Shown here: in pieces, positions 1-8,320 of the stretch
Position numbering within the stretch: the first letter of the stretch is position 1
How the letters are laid out: the number at the start of each line of letters is the position of its first letter
From: Amycolatopsis thermophila
Lineage (GTDB): Bacteria > Actinomycetota > Actinomycetes > Mycobacteriales > Pseudonocardiaceae
Length of the DNA: 64,000 nt
Reading direction: 5' to 3'
Assembly (NCBI RefSeq): GCF_030814215.1
Contig: NZ_JAUSUT010000001.1
Location: 5,952,001 to 6,016,000 of the forward strand
Position numbers and translations under genes: made by a program
The notes under the pieces: generated by a model
What the model saw: only the letters and a program-made list of their open reading frames with translations
Told to the model about the DNA's origin: nothing
Database searches by the model: none

Positions 1-134
1 ACCTGAATGTCCCGGTCGACGGCGACGGCCTCGGCGACCTCGGCCTCATGCTCGGCGAGCTCTGCGGCGTTCATCCGCGCGACCTCGGCGACCAGGCCGC
101 CCTCGAACGGGGTGTCCTCGTGCGGATGGCTCAT
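1..134 (-). CDS. livG: Branched-chain amino-acid ABC transporter ATP-binding protein, N-terminal fragment
   Basis: Only the first 44 codons lie in the window. The start codon ATG at 134-132 overlaps the TGA of livM as ATGA, so translation is coupled to the permease. The visible N-terminus is acidic (MSHPHEDTPFEGG, then a run rich in Glu and Ala) and ends before any Walker motif. The assignment as LivG rests on position, directly after livM in a livJ-livH-livM order, where the first ATPase gene normally follows. The acidic leader is longer than in classical LivG. It could also be LivF or another coupled gene. Confidence 0.6.
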   Translation of the reverse strand, partial: MSHPHEDTPFEGGLVAEVARMNAAELAEHEAEVAEAVAVDRDIQ

Positions 135-1243
135 CGGGGACCTCCCTGCATGTCGGCGGACAGCGCACTGTCCCCGCTGATCTGCTCGCCGCGGCCCAGC
201 AGGCGCTGGTAGGCCTGGCGGCCGCGGGCCAGCAGCCGCTGGCGGGCGCCGAGCAGGCCCTGCGGGCGGAAGATCATCAGGATGATCAGCGCGATGCCGA
301 AGATCAGGTAGTTGTAGTCGGCCAGCTGCACGAACCGCAGCGGCAGGTAGGCCACCACGATCGCGCCGAGGAGGACGCCCACCTTGTTGCCCGCGCCGCC
401 GAGCACCACCGCGGCCAGGAACAGCATCGAGGTGATGACGTCGAAGGACTGGTTGTTGACGAACCCGAGCTTGCCCGCGTAGAGGGCGCCGGACAGGCCG
501 CCGATGGCGGCGCCGATGACGAACGCCCAGATCTTGAACCGGAACACGGCGACGCCCATGATCTCGGCGACGTCCTCGTCCTCCCGGATGGACACCCAGG
601 CGCGGCCCACGCGGCTGCGTTCCAGGTTCCCCACCAGGAGCAGGATCGCGATGATGATCGTGATCGTCAGCCAGTACCACTGGGTGGCGTTGGCGAAGAA
701 CGGCTTGCCCGCGGAGTCGGTGCCGACGCCCTGGAAGCCGGACTGGCCGCGCAGCGGTCCGACGTTGTCCGCGACCAGCCGGATGATCTCGCCGAACCCG
801 AGCGTCACGATCGCCAGGTAGTCGCCGCGCAGCCGCAGGGTCGGCGTGCCCAGCACGATCCCGAAGATCATCGTGATGACCATCGCCAGCGGCAGCGTCC
901 ACAGGTAGGGCAGGTGGTGCAGGCTGGAGTTCGGGCTGGTGAACAGTGCCGCGACGTAGGCGCCGACGGCGAAGAAGCCGACGTAGCCCAGGTCGAGCAG
1001 ACCCGCCTGGCCGACCACGACGTTGAGGCCGATGGCGACCAGCGCGTAGCGGGCGACGTCGAACATCGCGTTCGGGAAGTCGGTGCCGGTGGTCGCGATC
1101 AGCGGCGGGTTGAGCACCGGCAGGAAGTAGATCAGCACCACGACCGGGATGAGGATCGCCCACTGGGCCGGCCGGGAGAGGTTGTTCCACTGCTCGCGGA
1201 TCGAGCGCCGCTTGGGCGGCGCGCTCACGGTCTGGGTCGTCAT
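131..1243 (-). CDS. livM: Branched-chain amino-acid ABC transporter permease LivM
   Basis: Inner-membrane permease of 370 residues, one of the two transmembrane subunits of a LIV-type importer. After a short cytoplasmic N-terminus it has about ten hydrophobic segments. The family signature is visible in the middle (GTPTLRLRGDYLAIVTLGFG), followed by an EIIR motif that contacts the ATPase. Reading continues open upstream, but the ATG at 1243 is preferred because it overlaps the livH stop as ATGA and gives the normal LivM length. It is the third gene of livJ-livH-livM-livG. Substrate is inferred from the family: leucine, isoleucine, valine, or related amides. Confidence 0.93.
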   Translation of the reverse strand: MTTQTVSAPPKRRSIREQWNNLSRPAQWAILIPVVVLIYFLPVLNPPLIATTGTDFPNAMFDVARYALVAIGLNVVVGQAGLLDLGYVGFFAVGAYVAALFTSPNSSLHHLPYLWTLPLAMVITMIFGIVLGTPTLRLRGDYLAIVTLGFGEIIRLVADNVGPLRGQSGFQGVGTDSAGKPFFANATQWYWLTITIIIAILLLVGNLERSRVGRAWVSIREDEDVAEIMGVAVFRFKIWAFVIGAAIGGLSGALYAGKLGFVNNQSFDVITSMLFLAAVVLGGAGNKVGVLLGAIVVAYLPLRFVQLADYNYLIFGIALIILMIFRPQGLLGARQRLLARGRQAYQRLLGRGEQISGDSALSADMQGGPR

Positions 1244-2247
1244 ACGCGTGCCTTCCCGAGGGATTCGCCGAGGATGCCGGTCGGCCGGAACATCAGCACG
1301 ACGATCAGCACGACGAACGCCACGATGTCCTTCCACTCGCCACCGAACAGCGACTGCCCGTAGTTCTCCACCAGGCCGAGGATGAACCCGCCGAGCAGCG
1401 CGCCGCGCAGGTTGCCGATCCCGCCGAGCACGGCGGCGGTGAAGGCCTTGATGCCCAGCAGGAACCCGCCGTTGTAGATGGCGCCCTGCGGGATGCGCAT
1501 CATGTAGAACAGCGCGGCGGCACCGGCCAGCAGGCCACCGACGAGGAACGTGATCACGATGACCCGTTCCTTGTTGACGCCCATCAGCGTGGCGGTGTCC
1601 GGATCCTGCGCCACGGCGCGGATGCCGCGGCCCAGCCGGGTGCGGTTGACGAAGTAGTCGGCCACGAACCACAGCAGGACGGCGGCCACGAACAGGATGA
1701 CGTGGATGTTGGTGACCGCGGCGCCGAAGAGCCGGAACAGGGTCTCCGGCTGCAGCAGCCGGATCTGCGGCTGCTGGTTGAGGCCGAACACCAGGCGCAG
1801 GCCCTGCTGGATGGCGAACGACGCGCCGATCGCGGTGATCAGGAAGACCAGGCGCGGCGCGTTCCGCTTCCTCAGCGGCCGGTAGGCCACGCGTTCCAGC
1901 AGCACCGCGGTGCCGCCGGAGGCCGCCATCGCCGCGAGGCAGGCGATCGCGAGGAAGAGGATGATCTCGAACACCGACAGGACCGGTGTGGCGCCGGGTC
2001 GGAAACCGAGCCCGTAGAAGGTCAGCCAGGTGGCGAAGGCGCCGACGACGAAGACCTCGGAGTGCGCGAAGTTGATGAGCTTGAGCACGCCGTAGACCAA
2101 CGTGTAGCCCAGGGCCACGAGGGCGTAGATGCCGCCGAGCGCGAGGCCGTCGACGGTGTTGTTCCAGAACTGTTGCGCCAGACCGTGGACGTCGAAGGAG
2201 ATCCAGCTGCCGGTCTGCGCGAGGAATGGTGTCATCGCGGGGTACAA
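1240..2247 (-). CDS. livH: Branched-chain amino-acid ABC transporter permease LivH
   Basis: Second membrane subunit of the importer, up to 335 residues and almost entirely hydrophobic. The N-terminal membrane region contains the typical LGGIYALVALGYTLVYGVLKLINFAHSE block (quoted only as family recognition: a G-x-Y-A-L-x-A-L-G pattern followed by NFAH), and the C-terminus has the LGGIGNLRGALLGG signature of the family. The start is uncertain: a TTG at 2247 gives 335 residues, while an ATG at 2235 gives 331. The stop overlaps livM as ATGA. A perfect hairpin lies between this gene and livJ, so it is probably expressed below the binding protein. Confidence 0.93.
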   Translation of the reverse strand: MYPAMTPFLAQTGSWISFDVHGLAQQFWNNTVDGLALGGIYALVALGYTLVYGVLKLINFAHSEVFVVGAFATWLTFYGLGFRPGATPVLSVFEIILFLAIACLAAMAASGGTAVLLERVAYRPLRKRNAPRLVFLITAIGASFAIQQGLRLVFGLNQQPQIRLLQPETLFRLFGAAVTNIHVILFVAAVLLWFVADYFVNRTRLGRGIRAVAQDPDTATLMGVNKERVIVITFLVGGLLAGAAALFYMMRIPQGAIYNGGFLLGIKAFTAAVLGGIGNLRGALLGGFILGLVENYGQSLFGGEWKDIVAFVVLIVVLMFRPTGILGESLGKARV

Positions 2248-2274
2248 GGACTCACTCTATTCCCGGGTACGGAT

Positions 2275-2311
2275 CGGGCATGCACGCGGCGGTCGGCCGC
2301 GTGCATGCCCG
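2275..2311 (-). terminator. Strong hairpin between livJ and livH (attenuating terminator)
   Basis: A 16-bp perfect inverted repeat (2275-2290 against 2296-2311) with a 5-nt loop lies just after the livJ stop codon and before livH. There is no long T tract, as is usual in actinomycetes. The position suggests partial termination or 3'-end protection that keeps livJ mRNA above the permease mRNA. Confidence 0.75.
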
Positions 2312-2325
2312 AGTGGTCTTCAGCG

Positions 2326-3528
2326 TCAGCTGATCTGGCCGTTGTTGACGATCTTGCCGTTTTCCACGCGGTAGCTCCAGACCGGGGTGTCGGAGAGCTC
2401 GCCCTTGTCGTTCCACTTGAACTTCTTGGTCAGGCCCTGACCGTCGTAGTTCTTGACGAAGTTGAGCAGGCCCGCGCGGTCCTTGACGCCGCTGTCGATG
2501 CCCTTGAGCAGGATGGTGGTGACGTCGTAGCCCTCGGGCGAGTACGTGCCCGGGTCGGTGCCCTCGACCTGCTTGAAGGCCGCCGTGAAGTCCTTGAAGT
2601 TGTCCTCCGGGACGCACGGGCAGGTGAAGTAGGCGTTGGTGGCACCGGCGCCGGCACCCTTGAGGAACTCGTTGTCCTTGACGCCGTCGGGGCCGACGAA
2701 CTTGGCGGTGACGCCCTTGTCGTTGAGCTGCTGGGCGAACGGCCCGGCCTCCGGGTAGTAGCCGGCGTAGAAGACGGCGTCCGGGTTCTCGGTCGAGATC
2801 TTGTTGACCACGGCGGAGAAGTCGGTCTGGCCGGTCTTCACCTTGTCCGTGCAGGAGGCCTTGGACCCGAGCGCCTGGATGACCTGGCTGGCCAGGCCGG
2901 TGCCGTACTCGGAGTCGTCCTCGACGACGCAGACCTTGTTGGCCTTGAGCGTGTCGGTGAGGAACTTGGCCGCCGCCGGGCCCTGGACCGAGTCGTTGCC
3001 CATGCCGCGGAAGAAGGTCTTCCAGCCGTTCTGGGCCAGGCCGGGGTTGGTCGCCGAGGGGGTGATCGTCACCAGGCCGGCCTGGTTGAACAGGTTGCCC
3101 GCGGCCTTGGACTCACCGGAGAACGGCAGCCCGACCACGCCGAGGATGTCCGGCTCGTTGATGATCTGGGTGACCACACCGGGCGCCTTGTCCGGCTTGC
3201 CCTCCGTCTCGAACTGCTTCAGCGTGACCTGGCAGTTCGGGTTGGACTCGTTGTGCTGCTTCACGGCCAGGTCGGCGCCGCGCAGGATGTTCTGGCCGAG
3301 CGCCGCGCTGGTGCCGTTGATGGTGCCCGCGTAAGCGATCGAGACTCCCGAGCACACCGCCTTGCCGTCGCCACGCGGGTTCGCCGCATTGGCGGCCTGC
3401 GAAGGCGCCGCCGCCGAGCCGGTGGTGTTGCCCGACGAGCTCCCCTGGTCACGCGCCGCGCACGCACCCAGCGCCAGCGTTGCTGCCGCCGCCAGCACGA
3501 GAACTCGCGTGAGTCGTGCTCCTGACAC
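2326..3528 (-). CDS. livJ: Branched-chain amino-acid-binding lipoprotein (ABC substrate-binding protein)
   Basis: Periplasmic-type binding protein of 400 residues anchored as a lipoprotein. The GTG start at 3528 is preceded by GGAGG with correct spacing. The signal peptide (VSGARLTRVLVLAAAATLALGAC) ends in an LGAC lipobox, and a Ser/Gly/Ala/Asn linker follows. The mature part is a type I periplasmic fold of the Leu/Ile/Val-binding family, with SIAYAGTINGTSAALG near its start and a PDAVFYAGYYPEAGPFAQQ region in the second lobe. The frame is open well upstream of 3528, but those codons carry no signal peptide. It is the first gene of the liv operon and should bind the substrate outside the membrane. 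Confidence 0.92.
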   Translation of the reverse strand: MSGARLTRVLVLAAAATLALGACAARDQGSSSGNTTGSAAAPSQAANAANPRGDGKAVCSGVSIAYAGTINGTSAALGQNILRGADLAVKQHNESNPNCQVTLKQFETEGKPDKAPGVVTQIINEPDILGVVGLPFSGESKAAGNLFNQAGLVTITPSATNPGLAQNGWKTFFRGMGNDSVQGPAAAKFLTDTLKANKVCVVEDDSEYGTGLASQVIQALGSKASCTDKVKTGQTDFSAVVNKISTENPDAVFYAGYYPEAGPFAQQLNDKGVTAKFVGPDGVKDNEFLKGAGAGATNAYFTCPCVPEDNFKDFTAAFKQVEGTDPGTYSPEGYDVTTILLKGIDSGVKDRAGLLNFVKNYDGQGLTKKFKWNDKGELSDTPVWSYRVENGKIVNNGQIS

Positions 3529-3651
3529 TCGTTCCTCCAATATCCAGCCGGCCGCCGGAGCGGCCGTCCCTCGACAGGGACCTAACGGGCGCTGAACGTA
3601 ACCGTCCGAGGTGGCGGTGCACAGCGGTACGCGCTGTCTTGTTTCCACATC

Positions 3652-3669
3652 GTGACGGGGGTCACTATA
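3652..3669 (-). promoter_or_regulatory. livJ promoter region: TATAGT box and GTGAC/GTCAC palindrome
   Basis: On the minus strand a TATAGT -10 box lies at 3669-3664. It abuts a palindrome made of GTGAC (3652-3656), four G and GTCAC (3661-3665), well placed for a repressor or activator. No matching -35 was clear, because that region coincides with the hairpin at 3686-3716. Confidence 0.5.
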
Positions 3670-3685
3670 GTTCATGCATGATTTA

Positions 3686-3716
3686 CACCCGGTTGCTGCA
3701 TTGCAACAACCGGGTG
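3686..3716 (-). terminator. Hairpin downstream of pdtaR
   Basis: A near-perfect 31-base palindrome: 10-bp outer arms (3686-3695 and 3707-3716), one mismatch, then a short inner TGCA pairing. It lies 100 bases after the pdtaR stop and before livJ on the same strand, so it is likely the pdtaR terminator. Confidence 0.65.
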
Positions 3717-3812
3717 CTCACCATCAGTGACCTCACGCTCAGATGAGCGGCGGCGGCGGCCGCTCAATGGAATGGCGTGGAGGTATTTGATCACCGGCGC
3801 GAACGCGCAGGG

Positions 3813-4433
3813 TTACTGCTTCTGCCCGATGCTCTCCACGACCGCCTGCGCGACGGCCTTCATCGTGGTGCGCCGGTCCATGGCGGTGCGCTGGATCCAC
3901 CGGAACGCGTCCGGCTCGGTCAGCCCCTGGTGGGTCATGAGCAGGCCCTTGGCCCGGTCGATGACCTTGCGGGTCTCGAGCCGGTCGGAGAGGCTGGCGA
4001 CCTCGGCCTCCAGAGCCTGCATCTCCGAGAACCGGCTGACGGCCAGCTCGATCGCGGGAACCAGGTCCCGCTTGTTGAACGGCTTGACCAGGTACGCCAT
4101 CGTGCCCGCGTCGCGGGCCCTCTCGACCAGCTCGCGCTGGCTGAACGCGGTCAGGATGACCACGGGGGCGATGCGGTCGGTGGTGATCTGCGACGCCGCC
4201 TCGATGCCGTCCAGCTTGGGCATCTTGACGTCCAGGATCACCAGGTCCGGCTTGAGCTCGGCGGCCAGCTTGATGGCCTCTTCGCCGTCGCCCGCCTCGC
4301 CGACCACCTGGTATCCCTCTTCGCGCAACATCTCGACGAGGTCAAGCCGGATCAGTGCTTCGTCTTCGGCGACGAGCACCCGACGCTGCGGAGCGGTGGC
4401 GACACCGCCGGCCTCGGTAGCCTCTTCGGTCAC
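3813..4433 (-). CDS. pdtaR: ANTAR-domain response regulator (PdtaR/AmiR-NasT family)
   Basis: Cytoplasmic two-component regulator of 206 residues. Residues about 18-135 form a receiver domain with the acidic pocket (AEDE), phospho-acceptor Asp68 in LVILDVKMP, the conserved Thr (LTAF) and Lys117 in LVKPF. Residues about 140-200 form an ANTAR RNA-binding domain (RKVIDRAKGLLM, then a helix ending in the W-I-Q-R region). Length and layout match mycobacterial PdtaR (Rv1626), partner of the histidine kinase PdtaS, which binds RNA hairpins to control antitermination. No kinase gene is adjacent. The GTG start at 4433 has AGGAGG upstream. It stands alone, with a hairpin downstream. Confidence 0.9.
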   Translation of the reverse strand: MTEEATEAGGVATAPQRRVLVAEDEALIRLDLVEMLREEGYQVVGEAGDGEEAIKLAAELKPDLVILDVKMPKLDGIEAASQITTDRIAPVVILTAFSQRELVERARDAGTMAYLVKPFNKRDLVPAIELAVSRFSEMQALEAEVASLSDRLETRKVIDRAKGLLMTHQGLTEPDAFRWIQRTAMDRRTTMKAVAQAVVESIGQKQ

Positions 4434-4659
4434 CGGGGTCCTCCTGCGTGCTCGACGGAATGGGAATGCGGGTCAACCCGCAGCACGAGCCTACCCGGAA
4501 CGATCCAGTTGGTGGATGGCGTACACCACCTGGCGGGCATGGTGTTCACCACGTCGGGGCGCTGGCGTGTCCGGTTGTGCGGCACCGGTCCGGCGTGTCC
4601 GAGGTGCGCGGCCGACCGGACGGTGTCGCTGTGCGCGTGCCCGTGGCGGACGGCTCGCC

Positions 4660-4960
4660 CACCACACCACCCGGTGTGGTCGGTGGTTCCAGGGTTACCT
4701 CCGCACCGGCCAGCAGGTCGTCGAGTTGCTCCATGGTGCGCGGCCCGAGGTTCGCCGCGGTGACGGCCGGGTGGGCGATCGCGAACGCCATCGCGAGGTG
4801 GGTCATCCGCAGGCCGGCCTTCCCGGCGAGCGGGACGAGTTGTTGTTTGCGCTCGTCGCTGACGTGCTGTGGGGTGTAGCCGGCCCGGTGGGTGCCGGTC
4901 CGCCGGCCCATGCGGTAGCGGCCGGTGAGGAGGCCCTGGCCGAGCGGGCCCCGGACCAAT
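4660..4960 (-). pseudogene. Aldo/keto reductase, C-terminal remnant
   Basis: A minus-strand reading frame contains a recognisable C-terminal part of an aldo/keto reductase. It has GPLGQGLLTGRYR, then about 20 residues, then AGLRMTHLAMAFAIAHPAV and LGPRTMEQLDDLLAGAEV, which is the classic NADPH-binding end of the family. The N-terminal catalytic part (Asp-Tyr-Lys-His tetrad) is absent and the sequence before and after is not coherent. It is therefore a decayed fragment, probably left by a rearrangement in this patchwork zone. Confidence 0.75.
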
Positions 4961-5009
4961 CGCCGCCCGCGGAGCGGAGCTGCGCGTGCGGGGCCACCAC
5001 CCCGGCGGC

Positions 5010-5180
5010 CCCCGAACCCGAGGTCCGCGACCTGGTCGAGGACCTGACCACGATCATGATCGGTCACGAGCCGGTCAACGCCGGGGACCTGCGCGGCCTG
5101 TCCCCCGGATACAAGCCCTACCGGGAGCTGGCGAAGACCAAGCTGGCCGAACTCGGGATCAAGCCGCCCTCCACCGGCAA
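5010..5180 (+). pseudogene. Unidentified gene fragment
   Basis: A short plus-strand stretch reads as good protein (EVRDLVEDLTTIMIGHEPV, then LRGLSPGYKPYRELAKTKLAELGIKPPS) with high third-position GC, but it has no credible start and dissolves into non-coding sequence on both sides. It looks like the end of a larger gene. I do not recognise the family with certainty. Its place beside a truncated primase-polymerase suggests it came from the same mobile element. Confidence 0.4.
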
Positions 5181-5372
5181 CCTCTCCCGTCGATCCGGTC
5201 ACTGTCCATCAACTCCACGCGGCGCGGGTCGCCCAGCTCGAACCGGGCGGCCCGACCGCCCGAGTTACGGCTGCCGCGGCGTCGCCGACCCCCGATTTCC
5301 CGGGGGTCGGCCACCGGTTCCCGTCACTCACCCGCACCGTAAGTGCGTAACTTTGCGCTGATCAGACCCGGG

Positions 5373-5853
5373 TTACGGGCCCGATCCAGGGGCGAGTTGG
5401 GTCCGTAACTCGCTTCCCGGGCCGTAACTCGTCTGGCTCACCCAGCGGGCACGCATCCGCCGCGCCCACGAGCACCTCAGCGTGCTGATGCTGCCGGGCT
5501 CGCGCGGCGGCGCGCCCCGTTCACCGTCACCGGCGCGCGCTGGCCACAAGCCGATCCAGGCCGACCAGGTCATGGGCAGCGGCTGCGCCAACAGGGACAA
5601 GCCCAGAGCCAGCCAGAACGCGAGCCGGACCTGCCCCGGTGTCAACCGCTCCGGCTGGGCGGCTTCTGCGGAAGCGGATCCAGGACACGACGGTGCCGGC
5701 CGACACCGCCAACGCGGCCCCCGGGCCCGTCCACGCCCTACCCATCAGCACACCGGCCACCACGAAGCCGACGACGGCAACGGTGCCGGCCACCGCCATC
5801 ACCAACGCCGGGCGCCGTTGCTCCGGCGTCAGCCGCTCGGGCTCCCCACCCAC
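5373..5853 (-). pseudogene. Small membrane protein, probably frameshifted
   Basis: Two minus-strand frames join near 5640-5690. The first (from 5853) begins MGGEPERLTPEQRRPALVMA and has two hydrophobic segments (about residues 17-37 and 45-57). The second frame continues with another hydrophobic stretch (VRLAFWLALGLSLLAQPLPM). Together they would make a small protein with three membrane helices. Neither frame alone is convincing to its end, so one frameshift is likely. The family is not recognised. It lies head to head with the primase-polymerase gene, as small membrane genes often do in actinomycete integrative elements. Confidence 0.4.
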
Positions 5854-5883
5854 GACGTCGCACCCCCTTCTGGAGAGTGATCG

Positions 5884-6894
5884 ATGGACACCACGAATCC
5901 GCTACTGGACTGGGCGCTCTACCTCGCCGCGATGGACTGGCCGGTGTTCCCGTTGCGGCCGGGCACCAAGCGGCAGCCCGCGATCAAGAACTGGGAGAAC
6001 CGCGCCACCACCGACCCGGCGCGACTCCGCCGGGCCTGGGCGGCCGACGCCTGGAACATCGCCGTCGCCACCGGACCCGCCCGCCTGGTGGTGATCGACC
6101 TGGACATGCCCAAAGGCGACGAGGCCGGCCCGGACGGCGCCACCGCTCTGGCCGCGCTCGCCGAGCAGCGCTGCGCGCCGCTGCCGAACACCTTCACCGT
6201 CGCCACACCCTCCGGCGGGCGCCACCTGTACTTCCAAGCCCCGCCCGGAGTACGGCTGCGCAACTCGCCAGGCCAGATCTGCCCGCGCGTGGACACCCGA
6301 TCGGGAGGCGGGTACGTGGTGGGCCCCGGCTCGGTCACCGAGCAGGGCGGCTACGAACTGCTCGACGAACGCGACCCGGTCGAGCTAGCCGCCTGGCTCG
6401 TGCAGCTGTGCACCGAAAAGGCGACTCCTGCCGCCACCTCCAAACCCGTCGCGCTGCGCTCGGCCAACCCGACCGCCTACGGCGCCGCCGCGCTGCGCGG
6501 CGAGTGCGACCGCGTGCGCGCCGCCGACCCCGGCCGCCACAACGAAACGCTCGCCTCCGCGGCCTACACCATCGGCCGCAAGGTCGGTGCCGGACTGATC
6601 GACCACGCCACCGCCCGCGCCGAACTGATCGCCGCCGGCCAAACCCTCATCGGCTCCCAGCACTGGCCACCCAATGAGGCCGACGTCGCCCGCGTCGTCG
6701 ATGCCGGGCTGACGGCCGGCGCCGCCAATCCCGTCCACAGAAGGGACGCCGCCCTGATGACCCGGTTCTACGTCGGTGCGCTTCATCCGCATTCTGGAGC
6801 GTCGACTTCCGCTGTTCGTGTCCGTGCGGCGCCTGATACGCCGTGCGCCGGTGCCGCGAAACTGGCGGCTGGCCGACTACTTTCTCCGGACTAG
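5884..6894 (+). pseudogene. Bifunctional DNA primase/polymerase (Prim-Pol), truncated
   Basis: Archaeo-eukaryotic-type primase-polymerase of plasmids and integrative elements. The ATG at 5884 opens a domain with WPVFPLRPGTKRP-like start, the metal-binding D-x-D in VVIDLDMPKGD near residue 80, and the PSGGRHLYF motif near residue 114. The sequence is coherent to about residue 305 and then becomes unrelated (after AANPVHRRDAAL), with a stop at 6892-6894. The family normally continues into a longer C-terminal part or a partner helicase, so this copy seems cut. It is the clearest sign of a former AICE-like integrative element, in which such proteins start replication. Confidence 0.75.
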
Positions 6895-6928
6895 CGGGCG
6901 ATCTGACGTGAGTCGGTTGTGGACTGGG

Positions 6929-7639
6929 TCAGCAGCAATGTTCGCCTTTCCAGGCTTCGCGTCCTTCCTTGACTGCGACGGCGGCGATCACGAGGGCGAC
7001 GATGGGGTCTGCCCAGGACCAGCCGAAGAGGCTGTTGAGCAGCAAGCCGGCGAGCAGGACTCCGGACAGGTAAGTGCAGAGCAAGGTCTGTTTGGAGTCG
7101 GCGACGGCGGTCGCGGAACCGAGTTCACGCCCGGCGCGGCGTTGGGCGTAGGACAGACCGGGCATGACCAGCAGCGACGCGGCAGCGAGCACGATCCCGA
7201 CCGTGGAGTGTTCGGCCGGCTCCGCGCCGAACAGGGAGCGGACCGACTCGACGGTGACGTAGGCGGCGAGTGCGAAGAACGAGACGGCGATGACTTTCAG
7301 CGCGCCGCGTTCGCGGGCCTCAGGATCAGCGCCGGAGAACTGCCACGCAACCGCGGCGGCCGAGGCGACCTCGACCACGGAGTCGAGCCCGAAGCCGATC
7401 AGCGCGGTCGACGAGGCGTTCGACCCGGCGATGATCGCGATGATCGCCTCGATGACGTTGTAGGTGATCGTCGCGCCGACGAGCCAGCGCACTCGCCGCG
7501 TCAGCACCGCCCGGCGGGTGCCATCCAGCGTTGCGGCAGGCGGCGTGGGCACGCAGCAGCCACCGGCGCAGGCATCCGTCTGCGACAAGTTGGACGCGGT
7601 CAGTGGCATAGGCGCGCCGTCGGCGGGCTTGTCGGTCAT
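6929..7639 (-). CDS. Cation transporter, probable heavy-metal efflux (CDF-like fold)
   Basis: Membrane protein of 236 residues with about six hydrophobic segments. Motifs fit metal-cation efflux proteins: the helix with GFGLDSVVEVASA carries the conserved Asp of the metal site, and VADSKQTLLCTYLSGVLL carries the second. Cysteine-rich ends (ACAGGCC near residue 24 and a terminal CC) suggest soft-metal capture. The ATG at 7639 overlaps the upstream cmtR stop as ATGA, so the pair is one operon and the gene should be induced by the metal that CmtR senses, probably cadmium or lead. The classical C-terminal cytoplasmic CDF domain is missing, as in other short actinobacterial versions. Confidence 0.85.
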   Translation of the reverse strand: MTDKPADGAPMPLTASNLSQTDACAGGCCVPTPPAATLDGTRRAVLTRRVRWLVGATITYNVIEAIIAIIAGSNASSTALIGFGLDSVVEVASAAAVAWQFSGADPEARERGALKVIAVSFFALAAYVTVESVRSLFGAEPAEHSTVGIVLAAASLLVMPGLSYAQRRAGRELGSATAVADSKQTLLCTYLSGVLLAGLLLNSLFGWSWADPIVALVIAAVAVKEGREAWKGEHCC

Positions 7640-7998
7640 CGGATGGCCGCGGCGGTGTTCGCGGTGAGCTGCTCGGCGTCGCCGAGGCAAGGCTGGCCGG
7701 TGTCGACGGCAAGCACGACCTGGGCCAGCTCGTTGAGGGCCTCGGCCAGGTGCGGGTCGGCGAGGGCGTAGCGGACCTGACGGCCTTCGTAAGTGGCGAT
7801 GACCAGGCCACAGCCCCGCAGGCAGGCCAGGTGGTTGGACACGTTCGACCGGGACAAGCCGAGTTCGGTAGCCATCGCGCCGGGGTAGCTGGTGCCGTCC
7901 AGCAGAGCGACCAGGATCCGGCAGCGTGTCGGATCCGCCAGGGCGCGACCCAGCCGCGCCAGTGCGTCACCCCGCGTCTCGCATTTCAGCACGCGCAT
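7636..7998 (-). CDS. cmtR: Cd(II)/Pb(II)-responsive ArsR-SmtB repressor CmtR
   Basis: Winged-helix repressor of 120 residues. It matches mycobacterial CmtR closely along its length: ALARLGRALADPTRCRILVALLDG at residues 12-35, the recognition helix SRSNVSNHLACLRGCGLV and the wing YEGRQVRYALAD. The CmtR metal-binding cysteines are all present: Cys59 and Cys63 in the recognition helix and Cys104 in the C-terminal TGQPC, equivalent to Cys57, Cys61 and Cys102 of the Mycobacterium tuberculosis protein. Metal binding is expected to release the operator and switch on this gene and the coupled efflux gene. Confidence 0.93.
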   Translation of the reverse strand: MRVLKCETRGDALARLGRALADPTRCRILVALLDGTSYPGAMATELGLSRSNVSNHLACLRGCGLVIATYEGRQVRYALADPHLAEALNELAQVVLAVDTGQPCLGDAEQLTANTAAAIR

Positions 7999-8320
7999 GA
8001 CTGTACATCATCGAATGAACTGTTTGAGTTGCGATGTTCCACCCGCGGACGGGAGTCCTGATCATGAGCAGCACCCCGGACAACGCCCCGACACCGCCAG
8101 CGACGGCGCCCCGGTAGCCCTGGAGGCCGTCGCCTGGGGTCGGCAGCGCACACACGGAGCGACCAGGCCCTCGGCGTCCACCCCGACCTGCGGGAACGTG
8201 GGGGCGAATAGGGGGAAGGGTCCGGGTCGAGCCGGGTCGGACCGGAGTCAGCCGGAGAAGACGCGATCGGCCCCTCACCCGGTTTGTGCAGGTGAGGGGC
8301 CGATCAGCGCAGGTCTGAGG
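7999..8320. other. Intergenic region between cmtR and the tRNA gene
   Basis: About 320 bases with no convincing gene on either strand. The end next to 7998 should hold the cmtR promoter and operator, but I could not mark a clear inverted repeat. Nothing else is recognised. Confidence 0.5.

Noticed and set aside
1702..3525. Long plus-strand frame opposite livH and livJ
   Set aside because: Antisense shadow with biased Asp/Val/Gly/Arg composition. The minus strand holds proteins with membrane helices and a lipobox.
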